A stretch of DNA of 64,000 bases, from positions 1 through 64,000 of the forward strand of contig NZ_FNAQ01000011.1 in assembly GCF_900101955.1 (NCBI RefSeq). The letters are read 5' to 3'. Below, one piece after another: positions 44,169 through 52,182 of the stretch. The notes beneath the pieces are model-generated. The model did not search any database. It had not been told where the DNA came from and worked only from the letters and a program-made list of their open reading frames with translations. The position numbers and the translations under genes were made by a program. The stretch is from Desulfuromonas thiophila (GTDB lineage Bacteria > Desulfobacterota > Desulfuromonadia > Desulfuromonadales > Desulfuromonadaceae). Within the stretch, counting starts at the first letter, position 1. Each line of letters begins with the position of its first letter.

Positions 44169-46001
44169 ATGTCCAATCGCATAGCGATTCTGCCGGAAAA
44201 ACTGTGCAACCAGATTGCTGCCGGCGAGGTGGTTGAACGACCGGCCTCGGTGGTGAAGGAGCTGGTGGAAAATGCGCTGGATGCTGGCGCACAGCAGATC
44301 ACGATCGAAATTGAGCTGGGTGGCCGCCGCCGTATCCGGGTGAGTGACGATGGTTGTGGCATGAACCGCCAGGACGTGTTTCTGTGCTTCGAACGTCACG
44401 CCACCAGCAAGATTCGCACGGAGGCCGATCTGTTCGCCCTGCATTCGCTGGGGTTTCGCGGTGAGGCGCTGCCGTCCATTGCTGCTGTGGCCCGCCTGAC
44501 TCTTGCCAGCCGTCATGCCGATGAGGCTGTCGGCATGCAGCTTGAGCTCGAAGGCGGGGTGGTCAGACGGGTGCAGGAAATCGGCCGGCCGGCCGGCAGC
44601 TGTTTCGATGTGCGCGATCTTTTTTTCAATCTGCCGGCCCGGCGCAAGTTTTTGCGGCAGGCCGAAACCGAATTCGGTCATATCAGCGATGTGGTGACGC
44701 GCCTGGCCCTGGCCTATCCGGCTGTGCAGTTTCGCCTGCTGCACAATGGCCGTAAAATTCTCGACTGTTACCGTCACCAGTGTCTGCTTGATCGCATCGC
44801 GGCGGTGCTCGGGCAGGAGCTGGCTGGCGGATTGCTGGCCATCGGCGGGGGGCAGGGTGAACTGAGTCTCAGTGGTTTTATCGGCACCCCCGAACTCAGT
44901 CGCTCCACGAGCCAGCAGCTTTATACCTTTGTCAATGGCCGCTATCTGCGCGATCGTTTGCTGCACCATGCCCTGATGGACGCTTACCGGCAAGTGCTGC
45001 TGAAGGGGCGCTATCCGGTTTGCGTCCTGTTTCTGACGCTGCCGTCGGCCCAGGTGGATGTGAATGTGCATCCCACCAAGCACGAGGTGCGTTTCCAGCA
45101 GCAACAGCAGGTGCACGATTTTTTGAGTCAGCAGGTACGTGACCGTTTGCGTCAGGCACTTTCGCGCAGTCCCGAGCCGCCGCCGTTCCCTGTTCCTGCC
45201 GTTGCTGCTTATGTCCCCTGTATCCTTGAGCCTGAAACGGCGCCGACCGGGCAGGCCTGTGCGGTGGCCGAGCGGGTGGCGGAAACCGGCGCTGCCGTGG
45301 AGAACTACCGTACAACACCGCTGCCGGCGGTCAGTGTCCCCTCGGCTGTCAGACTGCCGCCGCCGCAGCAGACTGTTGTGCAGCAGGATGTTTTGCCTCT
45401 GCAGGAGGGTTTTTTCAGCCATCTGCGGCTGATCGGTCAGCTGGGGCGCAGTTATCTGCTGTGTGAAGACGATGGCCAGACCGGGGATCTGCTGCTGATT
45501 GATCAACATGCTGCCCATGAGCGGATCGGTTATGAACATCTGCGCCAGCAGTACGAGCAGCAGAATCCGGTGGTGCAGGAGTTGCTCTTTCCCGTCGTGC
45601 TTGAACTGAGCCTGGCGGAACAGAGTCTGATGCAGAATCATCAGACCGCTTTGACACGGCTGGGTTTTGTGCTGCATCCCTTTGGTGGCCGCAGTTGGTC
45701 GCTGACAGCGGTGCCGGCCCTGCTGGCCCAGGCCGATCTGCCACAGTTGGTGCGTGATATGCTGGCGGAACTGGAGCAGTGGGGCAGGGCGGCGGCCGAA
45801 AGGGATGCCCTTGACGCCTTGTTGATCCGTCTGGCCTGTCATACGGTAGTTCGAGCCAATGAAACGCTGACCATTCAGCAGATGCGCGGTCTGCTGCAAC
45901 AACTTGACCAGGTTGATTTCAATCGCCACTGTCCCCACGGCCGGCCGGTCATGCAACGGCTGCAACGTCATACCATCGAAAAGCTGTTTCATCGCCAATG
46001 A
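44169..46001 (+). CDS. mutL: DNA mismatch repair protein MutL
   Basis: 610 residues. The N-terminal GHKL ATPase has NQIAAGEVVERPASVVKEL, ENALDAGA, DDGCGMN and FRGEALPSIA. The C-terminal domain carries the endonuclease motif DQHAAHERIGYE (fits DQHAx2Ex4E, near residue 444) and CPHGRPVM, so it should be a nicking MutL as in bacteria without MutH. The linker (about 350-410) is Pro/Ala-rich. Start by homology; only AAGG precedes it. miaA overlaps the stop (ATGA). Confidence 0.95.
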   Translation: MSNRIAILPEKLCNQIAAGEVVERPASVVKELVENALDAGAQQITIEIELGGRRRIRVSDDGCGMNRQDVFLCFERHATSKIRTEADLFALHSLGFRGEALPSIAAVARLTLASRHADEAVGMQLELEGGVVRRVQEIGRPAGSCFDVRDLFFNLPARRKFLRQAETEFGHISDVVTRLALAYPAVQFRLLHNGRKILDCYRHQCLLDRIAAVLGQELAGGLLAIGGGQGELSLSGFIGTPELSRSTSQQLYTFVNGRYLRDRLLHHALMDAYRQVLLKGRYPVCVLFLTLPSAQVDVNVHPTKHEVRFQQQQQVHDFLSQQVRDRLRQALSRSPEPPPFPVPAVAAYVPCILEPETAPTGQACAVAERVAETGAAVENYRTTPLPAVSVPSAVRLPPPQQTVVQQDVLPLQEGFFSHLRLIGQLGRSYLLCEDDGQTGDLLLIDQHAAHERIGYEHLRQQYEQQNPVVQELLFPVVLELSLAEQSLMQNHQTALTRLGFVLHPFGGRSWSLTAVPALLAQADLPQLVRDMLAELEQWGRAAAERDALDALLIRLACHTVVRANETLTIQQMRGLLQQLDQVDFNRHCPHGRPVMQRLQRHTIEKLFHRQ

Positions 46002-46954
46002 TTGGATCCGTGTTTACCCACTCTGCCACGGCGCGGCCGCCGCTGCTGGTCATTGTCGGCCCGACCGCTGTCGGCAAGACCGCCCTGGCCGTCGAACTGG
46101 CCCGTCATCTGCCCATGGAGGTCGTGTCGGCGGATTCGCGCCAGGTCTACCGGGGGATGGATATCGGCACCGCCAAGGCCAGTGCCTGGGAGCAACGGCA
46201 GGTGCGTCATCACCTGATCGATCTGGTCGATATCGATGAGGATTTTTCGGTGGCCGATTATCTTGAACGGGCCCGGCCGGCCATCGCAGCCATTCACCGG
46301 CGCGGTCAGCTGCCGGTGGTGGTGGGCGGCACCGGCCTTTACATTCAGGCCCTCACCCAGGGGTTGGTTGACCTGCCAGGGGCTGTCCCCGCCCTGCGTG
46401 CCGCCTGGCGCGAGCAGGAACTGACCGAGCCGGGCAGTCTGCACCGGCAGCTGACCGAGGTGGACCCGGCGCTGGCAAAAAGGTTGCATATTCACGATGT
46501 AACGCGTATTATCCGCGGACTCGAAATTCATGCCCAGACCGGCCGGCCGCTGTCGGCGTTCCAGCATGACCATGGTTTTCGTCAGCAGCCCTACCGGGTG
46601 CTGAAATTGGCTTTGCAAGCGGATCGTCAGCAGCTCTATGATCGTATTGACCGCCGGGTCGAGGTGATGCTGGAGCAAGGCCTGATCGAGGAAACCCGTG
46701 CGCTGCTGCAGCGGGGCTATAGCCCGCAGCTCAAGGCTCTGCGTACCATCGGCTACCGCCAGAGCATCGCCTTTCTGCTGGAGGGACTGGGGCTGGCCGA
46801 GGCGCGCAGCTGGATTCAGCGCGACACCCGGCGCTACGCCAAACAGCAGCTGACCTGGCTGCGGCGCGATCACGAAATAAAATGGGTTGAATACCCGCAA
46901 CAGTCTGCTACCATCCTTGCATGGATTGATACTATTCTATGTAAATGCACATGA
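45998..46954 (+). CDS. miaA: tRNA dimethylallyltransferase
   Basis: 318 residues, usual length. It makes i6A37 on tRNAs reading U-starting codons. P-loop GPTAVGKTALA, the conserved SADSRQVYRGMDIGTAK, GGTGLYIQAL and the late KALRTIGYRQ are present. Order mutL-miaA-hfq is classical in proteobacteria. Confidence 0.96.
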   Translation: MIGSVFTHSATARPPLLVIVGPTAVGKTALAVELARHLPMEVVSADSRQVYRGMDIGTAKASAWEQRQVRHHLIDLVDIDEDFSVADYLERARPAIAAIHRRGQLPVVVGGTGLYIQALTQGLVDLPGAVPALRAAWREQELTEPGSLHRQLTEVDPALAKRLHIHDVTRIIRGLEIHAQTGRPLSAFQHDHGFRQQPYRVLKLALQADRQQLYDRIDRRVEVMLEQGLIEETRALLQRGYSPQLKALRTIGYRQSIAFLLEGLGLAEARSWIQRDTRRYAKQQLTWLRRDHEIKWVEYPQQSATILAWIDTILCKCT

Positions 46955-46967
46955 AGGAGTGAACCCA

Positions 46968-47201
46968 ATGGCCAAGACCCCTTTCAATATCCAGGATCAG
47001 TATCTCAATCAGGCCCGCAAGGAACGTGTCAAGATCACGGTCGTGATGATGTCCGGCGAGCAGCTGCAGGGCTACATCAAATCCTTCGACAACTTCTGCG
47101 TTCTGATCGAGAGTGGCGGTGATTACCTGCTGTATAAGCACGCCATTTCCTCTATTACCTCGGCGGACGGCCAGTTTCGTCTGCATGGCGGCCGCGACTG
47201 A
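46968..47201 (+). CDS. hfq: RNA chaperone Hfq
   Basis: 77 residues, compact form without a long acidic tail. Sm1 (LNQARKERVKITVVMMSGEQ, then GYIKSFDNFCVLI) and the Sm2 YKHAISSI motif are intact, so hexamer formation and U-tract binding are expected. The ATG follows GAAGGAG. Confidence 0.96.
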   Translation: MAKTPFNIQDQYLNQARKERVKITVVMMSGEQLQGYIKSFDNFCVLIESGGDYLLYKHAISSITSADGQFRLHGGRD

Positions 47202-47227
47202 TTTCGCGCGCTGTTTCATTGTCGCCT

Positions 47228-47271
47228 CACAGGTCCCCGCTTGCTGTGCTTTCGGGGGCCTGTGTTGTTTT
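47228..47271 (+). terminator. Rho-independent terminator after hfq
   Basis: CACAGG and CCCCG pair with CGGGG and CCTGTG around a loop of 13 bases, followed by TTGTTTT. It ends the mutL-miaA-hfq transcript 27 bases beyond the hfq stop. Confidence 0.65.
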
Positions 47272-47309
47272 GACGGTTTTTTTGCCGTGCTTGTGAAGGC
47301 TTTTTATCC

Positions 47310-48623
47310 ATGTTGTGCATTACCGCCGTCGCCCCGGGCAGCATTGCCGCCGAGCTGGATCTGGCCGCCGGAGACCGCCTGCAGGCCGTCAATGGTACGG
47401 TTGTGGAGGATCTGGTCGATTATGTTCGCCTGACCGATGATCAGGCGGATCTGTTGCTGGAGGTCTGCAAGGCCGACGGCAGCCTGTGGGAGCTGGAGAT
47501 CGAACGCGATCCCGATCAGGCCCTGGGGCTCGATTTCGCTGCCCTTGAGCCACGCCGCTGCCGCAACAACTGTCCGTTTTGTTTTGTCCGGCAACTGCCC
47601 GAAGCTGTGCGCCCCTCTTTGCGCTTGCGCGATGATGATTATCGTTTTTCCTATCTCTATGGCGCCTACATCAGTCTGACTAATCTGCAGCCGGCCGATT
47701 TTGAGCGCATCGCGCAGCAACAGCTTTCACCCCTGTATGTATCGGTCCATGCCACCGATGCCACTGTGCGTGCCCGGCTGCTGGGCTGGGCGGCCCCGCC
47801 GGTGCTGCCACAGCTGCAACGCCTGGCGGCGGCCGGAATCCAGCTCCACACCCAGGTGGTGCTCTGTCCGGGAATCAACGATGGCGCGGTGCTGGAGCAG
47901 ACCCTGGAGGACCTGGTGACGTTGTATCCAGCGGTGGCCTCGCTGGCCGTGGTGCCCGTCGGCCTGACCCGTTATCGTGATCGGTTGCCACCGCTGGCCC
48001 CGGTGGATGCCGCTCTGGCGAGCGCGACTCTGACGCAGATCGAGCGCTGGCAGACCCATTGCCTGGCCCGCTGGGGCACCCGTTTTGTGTTTGCCGCCGA
48101 TGAATTTTATTTGACGGCTGATCGCCCGTTGCCGGAGCTGGCCTGCTATGAGGAACTGGCCCAGATTGAAAACGGGGTCGGCTTGCTGGCCAGCTTTGCC
48201 GCCCAGATCCCGGCTGTGCTGGAGGAGGTTGATCCGGCCTGGTGTCGCGATCTGTGCTGTACGCTGGTCACTGGCCAGTCGGCCGCGCCGCTGCTGCGGC
48301 ATTTCGTGCAGCTATTTAATGCCCGTGGTGCCGCCCGCTTGCAACTGGTGGTCATCGACAATCATTTCTGGGGGGAACAGGTGACCGTTGCCGGTCTGTT
48401 GACCGGCCAGGATATCGCCGCTCAGCTCTGTGGACGCTTGCTTGGTGACGCGCTGCTGCTGCCCGATGTGCTGCTGCGCGAGGGCAGCGACCAGCTGCTG
48501 GATGACTGGACCCTGGCCGATCTGGAACAGCAGCTGGGCTTGCCGGTGCATGTGGTGGCGCCGACGCCTTGGGCCGTGCTGGATCTGGTGGAAGAACTCC
48601 ATTCTGACAAAGGAAATCCCTGA
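47310..48623 (+). CDS. PDZ-radical SAM DUF512 protein
   Basis: 437 residues. An N-terminal PDZ-like domain (about 1-65, ITAVAPGSIAAELDLAAGDR) is followed by a radical SAM-like region with the cluster motif CRNNCPFC (CxxxCxxC) at about residues 84-91, then the DUF512 domain with FVFAADEFYL and a C-terminal LVTGQSAAP segment. The family, often annotated as a putative FeS protein, has no settled function. The start is two codons before VAP; no clear ribosome binding site is seen. Confidence 0.9.
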   Translation: MLCITAVAPGSIAAELDLAAGDRLQAVNGTVVEDLVDYVRLTDDQADLLLEVCKADGSLWELEIERDPDQALGLDFAALEPRRCRNNCPFCFVRQLPEAVRPSLRLRDDDYRFSYLYGAYISLTNLQPADFERIAQQQLSPLYVSVHATDATVRARLLGWAAPPVLPQLQRLAAAGIQLHTQVVLCPGINDGAVLEQTLEDLVTLYPAVASLAVVPVGLTRYRDRLPPLAPVDAALASATLTQIERWQTHCLARWGTRFVFAADEFYLTADRPLPELACYEELAQIENGVGLLASFAAQIPAVLEEVDPAWCRDLCCTLVTGQSAAPLLRHFVQLFNARGAARLQLVVIDNHFWGEQVTVAGLLTGQDIAAQLCGRLLGDALLLPDVLLREGSDQLLDDWTLADLEQQLGLPVHVVAPTPWAVLDLVEELHSDKGNP

Positions 48624-49402
48624 TGACACTTGACGACATGCTCGAACAAGCGGTTACCGACCTTGATGAGGGCCGTCTGGCCGCCGCCTGGAGCCTGCTG
48701 CAGCAGGCACGGGAGCTGGCTCCGGACGATGACGAGGTTCTGGTGCTGTACTGCGAGGTTCTCGCCGCTCGGGGCGAGCAGCAACGGGCTGTGGAACTGC
48801 TGCGCCGGCGGGCGTCGGAACCCTCGGCTGCCGCTGAGGTTCTGTTTGCTTTGGGCGATGAACTGTTTTCCGCCGGCGCCGCCGAGGAGGCTTTGGCGGT
48901 TTACCAGCAGTTGCAAGGTCGTGGCGACAGTGCTGTTAGTGCGCTGGTGCGCCAGGGGCTGGTGCACATGGCCCAGCAGGCGCCGGAAAAGGCCGAAGCC
49001 TGTTTTCAGCAGGCACTGCGCTGTGACGAGAATGCGCTGGAGGCGGCCAGTGCTCTGGGCGCTCTTTATGCCGAACGGGGCCAGCTGCAGCAGGCGCGTA
49101 ACTGGTACCAGCGCGCGCTTGAAATTGATCCTGACGATGTTGAAACGCTTACCAGCCTGGCCGAGCTGCTCTATGAGCAGGAAGAGCGGGGCGAGGCCCT
49201 CAAGCTTGTTCAGCGGGTCACGGAGCTGGATGCCCACTGGCCGGCGGCCTGGTTGCTGTCGGGTTATCTGGCCCTTGATGCCGACGATGAAGCCGAGGCC
49301 AGCCGCTGCTTCGAAACCTTTTTGCAGCTGGAGCACGATCCGGCGGCCGCAGATCTGATCACCGAGGTGCAGGCGGTGCTGTCGGCATTGCGCGAAGACT
49401 GA
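48623..49402 (+). CDS. TPR-repeat protein
   Basis: 259 residues of TPR-like helices (LDEGRLAAAWSLLQQARELA through ALGALYAERGQLQQARNWY and EALKLVQRV), no signal peptide. It starts at the stop of the radical SAM gene and ends on the start of the cysteine-cluster gene, so the three are likely co-translated. Its partner protein is not evident. Confidence 0.85.
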   Translation: MTLDDMLEQAVTDLDEGRLAAAWSLLQQARELAPDDDEVLVLYCEVLAARGEQQRAVELLRRRASEPSAAAEVLFALGDELFSAGAAEEALAVYQQLQGRGDSAVSALVRQGLVHMAQQAPEKAEACFQQALRCDENALEAASALGALYAERGQLQQARNWYQRALEIDPDDVETLTSLAELLYEQEERGEALKLVQRVTELDAHWPAAWLLSGYLALDADDEAEASRCFETFLQLEHDPAAADLITEVQAVLSALRED

Positions 49403-49794
49403 TGGTCGCTCCACTCGCGTCGGCATCGCTGACCGTGGCGCAGTGGGAGGCGCTTTGCCGCCGTTGCGGCCGCTGCTGTTATGAAAAACTGCTGTATCGA
49501 GGCCGGGTGTACTATACCGACCGGGCCTGCCCCCAGCTTGACCCGGTCAGCCGTCGCTGCCGTGTCTACGAAAGCCGCCGCCAGCTTCAGCCCGATTGCG
49601 CCGTGCTTGACGAGGCGCTGGTGGCACAGGGGTTTCTGCCGCTTGACTGTCCTTATGTGGTGCGGCAGTTCGGTCCCGATCCCGTTGCCGGCGGATATCC
49701 GGCGCCGGTTGTGGCAGATCAGACCCGGCCTGTGCGGCCAGGCCGTTCTGCCCGTTCAGGTCGGCGGCGCGGGCAGGGGCCGGCAGGGCGTTGA
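49402..49794 (+). CDS. YkgJ-type cysteine-cluster protein
   Basis: 130 residues. The N-terminal CRRCGRCCYEKLLYRG (CxxCxxCC) and later spaced cysteines (ACPQLDPVSRRCRVYESRR) fit the UPF0153/YkgJ family, thought to hold a metal or iron-sulfur cluster. The C-terminal 35 residues are Arg/Gly/Pro-rich and probably disordered. It overlaps the TPR gene by TGATG. Function is unknown. Confidence 0.82.
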   Translation: MVAPLASASLTVAQWEALCRRCGRCCYEKLLYRGRVYYTDRACPQLDPVSRRCRVYESRRQLQPDCAVLDEALVAQGFLPLDCPYVVRQFGPDPVAGGYPAPVVADQTRPVRPGRSARSGRRRGQGPAGR

Positions 49795-49887
49795 TTTGTT
49801 CTGCCGCCAAGAGCGCTGATGTGTTAAAACTCAGGGCGGGAGCCAGCCGGTGGCGCTGGCCATCGCCACCAAAGGATGCACAGGCGT

Positions 49888-50235
49888 ATGGCCGATAAAC
49901 GACGCAAACCCCGTATCCGTAAACGTTTGCGGGTGCTTTATGGCCCGCAGATTCCGTCGAAGATCGGTTTTACTTCCGATATCTCCGAAACCGGTCTGTG
50001 CGTACAGACCTTTCTCGTTTACCCGCCAGGTTCGATCTTGCTGCTGGAGCTGCATCTTGATGAGCGGCATGTGATGCGGTTGGAGGGACGGGTGCACTGG
50101 GCGCGCAAGGTACCGCCCAATCTGCTGCGCAAGGTTAAGTATGCGGGCATGGGAATCAAGATTCTCAACTTCCTGGGCAGCCCTCAACCCTATATCGATC
50201 TCTGTTCTCCCTCGGTCCCGACTGGTCAGCCCTGA
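49888..50235 (+). CDS. PilZ domain protein (cyclic-di-GMP binding)
   Basis: 115 residues. The arginine-rich motif in RKPRIRKRLRVLYG and the SDISETG motif (DxSxxG) define a PilZ domain, so it should bind cyclic-di-GMP; the end of the fold is KYAGMGIKIL. I chose the second ATG because AGG lies four bases before it; an ATG four codons earlier (49876) directly abuts AAAGGA. It would be an effector for the GGDEF-EAL and HD-GYP proteins in this window, by inference. Confidence 0.85.
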   Translation: MADKRRKPRIRKRLRVLYGPQIPSKIGFTSDISETGLCVQTFLVYPPGSILLLELHLDERHVMRLEGRVHWARKVPPNLLRKVKYAGMGIKILNFLGSPQPYIDLCSPSVPTGQP

Positions 50236-50305
50236 ACGGTGTATCGCAGCTCCTGCGTTTTGTTGGGAGGGCAACCAGAACCAGGAAACAGCAAGGGAAC
50301 CTGTG

Positions 50306-51058
50306 ATGAAGGAACGTCTCGACAAGGTGCTGGTTAGTCGCGGCCTGTGCGGTTCGCGCGAGCGGGCGCGGGCGCTGATCATGGCCGGCCAGGTGCTGGT
50401 CAACGAGACCGTTTGCGATAAGGCCGGCACGCGGATAGCGGACGACGCGGCCTTGCGCCTGCGTGGCGCTGATCTGCCCTATGTTTCGCGTGGCGGCCTC
50501 AAGCTGGCCGAGGCACTGCGTCGCTTCGAACTGGTCGTGAGCGGGCGTGTGGCCATCGATGTTGGCGCCTCGACGGGTGGGTTTACCGACTGCCTGTTGC
50601 AGCAGGGTGCCAGCCGGGTCTATGCCGTTGATGTCGGCTATGGCCAGCTGGCCTGGTCGCTGCGCAGCGATGACCGGGTGGTCAACCTCGAACGAACCCA
50701 TATCTGCGCCCTGTCCGCTACCGAGTTGCAGCCCCGGCCCGATCTGGCGGTGATCGATGCTTCGTTTATTTCGCTCGAAAAGATTGTGCCGGCCACCTTG
50801 GCCCTGCTGCTGCGGCCCTGTGATCTGGTGGCGTTGATCAAGCCGCAGTTTGAGGTGGGGGCGGGTCGGGTCGGCAAGGGTGGTATTGTGCGGGATGGTT
50901 GCCTGCATGACGAGGTGATTGAGCGCATTCAGGCCTTTATTGTTGCCCAGGGCGGCAGTGTGGCCGGTCTGTGCGACAGTCCGGTTCTGGGCGCCAAGGG
51001 TAACCGTGAATTTTTGCTGCATGCCCGTTTTGCTACCGACAAGGCGGGTGCGCCTTGA
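50306..51058 (+). CDS. tlyA: TlyA family rRNA (cytidine-2'-O)-methyltransferase
   Basis: 250 residues. An S4 domain (ERLDKVLVSRGLCGSRERAR) is followed by the FtsJ-like SAM domain with VSRGGLKLAEAL, DVGASTGGFTDCLLQ, VIDASFISL and KPQFEVGAGRVGKGGIVRD, carrying the K-D-K-E catalytic set. TlyA methylates 16S and 23S rRNA and also names haemolysin-like proteins. A ribosome binding site AAGGGAA precedes it. Confidence 0.93.
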   Translation: MKERLDKVLVSRGLCGSRERARALIMAGQVLVNETVCDKAGTRIADDAALRLRGADLPYVSRGGLKLAEALRRFELVVSGRVAIDVGASTGGFTDCLLQQGASRVYAVDVGYGQLAWSLRSDDRVVNLERTHICALSATELQPRPDLAVIDASFISLEKIVPATLALLLRPCDLVALIKPQFEVGAGRVGKGGIVRDGCLHDEVIERIQAFIVAQGGSVAGLCDSPVLGAKGNREFLLHARFATDKAGAP

Positions 51059-52182
51059 GCCGAGTGTTGCACAGTGGTGAATTTCGCCTTGGCGCGGCCA
51101 GCCGGTTCTCGGCCGAGGTAAGCGAGAGCCTCAATCACCAGCGGGCCGAACGCTTCATGGAACTGGTCGCTCTGGCGGCCGAACGCTCGGTGGATTTGCT
51201 GCTGCTCAGTGGCAACCTGTTTGGCAGCAGTCAGCCGGCGCCCTGCTGGATTGATCTGGTTGAAACCCGGTTGCGCCAGTTGCAGCAGCAGGGTATTGCC
51301 GTGGCTCTGTTGCCGGGCTGGTGTGAGGAGCCTGTCGGGCCGGGGTCGGTCTATCAGCGGCCTTTTTTCCGGGCGCTGGTTGTTGAGCCGGTGACCTTTG
51401 CCGGTCGACCGCGCCAGTTCAGAGGGTGGACAGGCGATCTGTGGCTCTATGCTCTGCCGTGGACGACCCGCCTGGCGGGTCAACGGTTATTGCCCCGTGC
51501 ACCGTCGGAGCAGGCCGGTAGCCACTGGGTGGTGTTGCCGGATGCCGGATGCCGGGAACAGGTGCCTGCGGAGGCCCTGCTGACAGCCTTGCTGCGGGCC
51601 GGTTTCGATCAGATTGCTCTGGGTGGTCGTCAGCGGGCCGTATGGACGACAGCCCAAGGGCGGCTGCATTCGCCGTCATTGCCGTCGATGGCGGTGGAAC
51701 CCGTGTTGGCGGCCTGTCCCGGTACGCCCCAGGGGCAGGATTTCTGTGAAAGTGGCCCCTGCTACTGTGCCGAGCTGGAATGCACGGCTGAAGGCGTGCT
51801 GCTGTCTTGGCATCCTTTGGCCTGTGCCCGCTTCGCCAGCCGCCAGCTGAGCCTGCCCGCCGATCTGTATCCAACCGCTGGCGATGCGCCGGACGACAGC
51901 CCTTATCTGCAGTTGTGCCTGACCGGTATCCTTGACGCACCGTTGCCCCAGGCGTTGCGCGTGGCCTGGTCTGACGGCCGTACCCTGTTGGAATGGCTGG
52001 ATCGGACGCAGCTGAGTGACAGCGCGACCGAGGAGCTGCTCAATAGCCATAGCGAAGCCTTGTCGCTGCATCTGCTGCGCCACTGGCAACGCTGGGCGCA
52101 GCAGTGCCCAGCAGAGCAGAACCAGTCGGTGCTGCGCGAGCTGCTGCAGCGTTTTGACCTCGCCGAAGGAGTCGCACCATGA
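51055..52182 (+). CDS. SbcD/Mre11-like protein lacking the metallophosphoesterase motifs
   Basis: 375 residues from a TTG overlapping the tlyA stop. Layout and partner suggest an SbcD/YhaO-type exonuclease subunit, but each metal-binding motif is changed: HSGEFRLG (6-13) replaces HxADxHLG, SGNLFGS (52-58) replaces GDLFDS, LPGWCEE (86-92) replaces IPGNHDx, and ALGGRQRA (about 187-194) replaces ALGHxHxP. A nuclease activity is therefore unlikely. The frame is open and codon use is normal, so it seems maintained, perhaps as a structural subunit of the ATPase encoded next. The assignment rests on motif spacing and context, so moderate certainty. Confidence 0.72.
   Translation: MSRVLHSGEFRLGAASRFSAEVSESLNHQRAERFMELVALAAERSVDLLLLSGNLFGSSQPAPCWIDLVETRLRQLQQQGIAVALLPGWCEEPVGPGSVYQRPFFRALVVEPVTFAGRPRQFRGWTGDLWLYALPWTTRLAGQRLLPRAPSEQAGSHWVVLPDAGCREQVPAEALLTALLRAGFDQIALGGRQRAVWTTAQGRLHSPSLPSMAVEPVLAACPGTPQGQDFCESGPCYCAELECTAEGVLLSWHPLACARFASRQLSLPADLYPTAGDAPDDSPYLQLCLTGILDAPLPQALRVAWSDGRTLLEWLDRTQLSDSATEELLNSHSEALSLHLLRHWQRWAQQCPAEQNQSVLRELLQRFDLAEGVAP

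Noticed and set aside
43998-45998. A 666-codon minus-strand frame opposite mutL
   Set aside because: mutL is unambiguous on the plus strand; the antisense frame has no recognisable domain.
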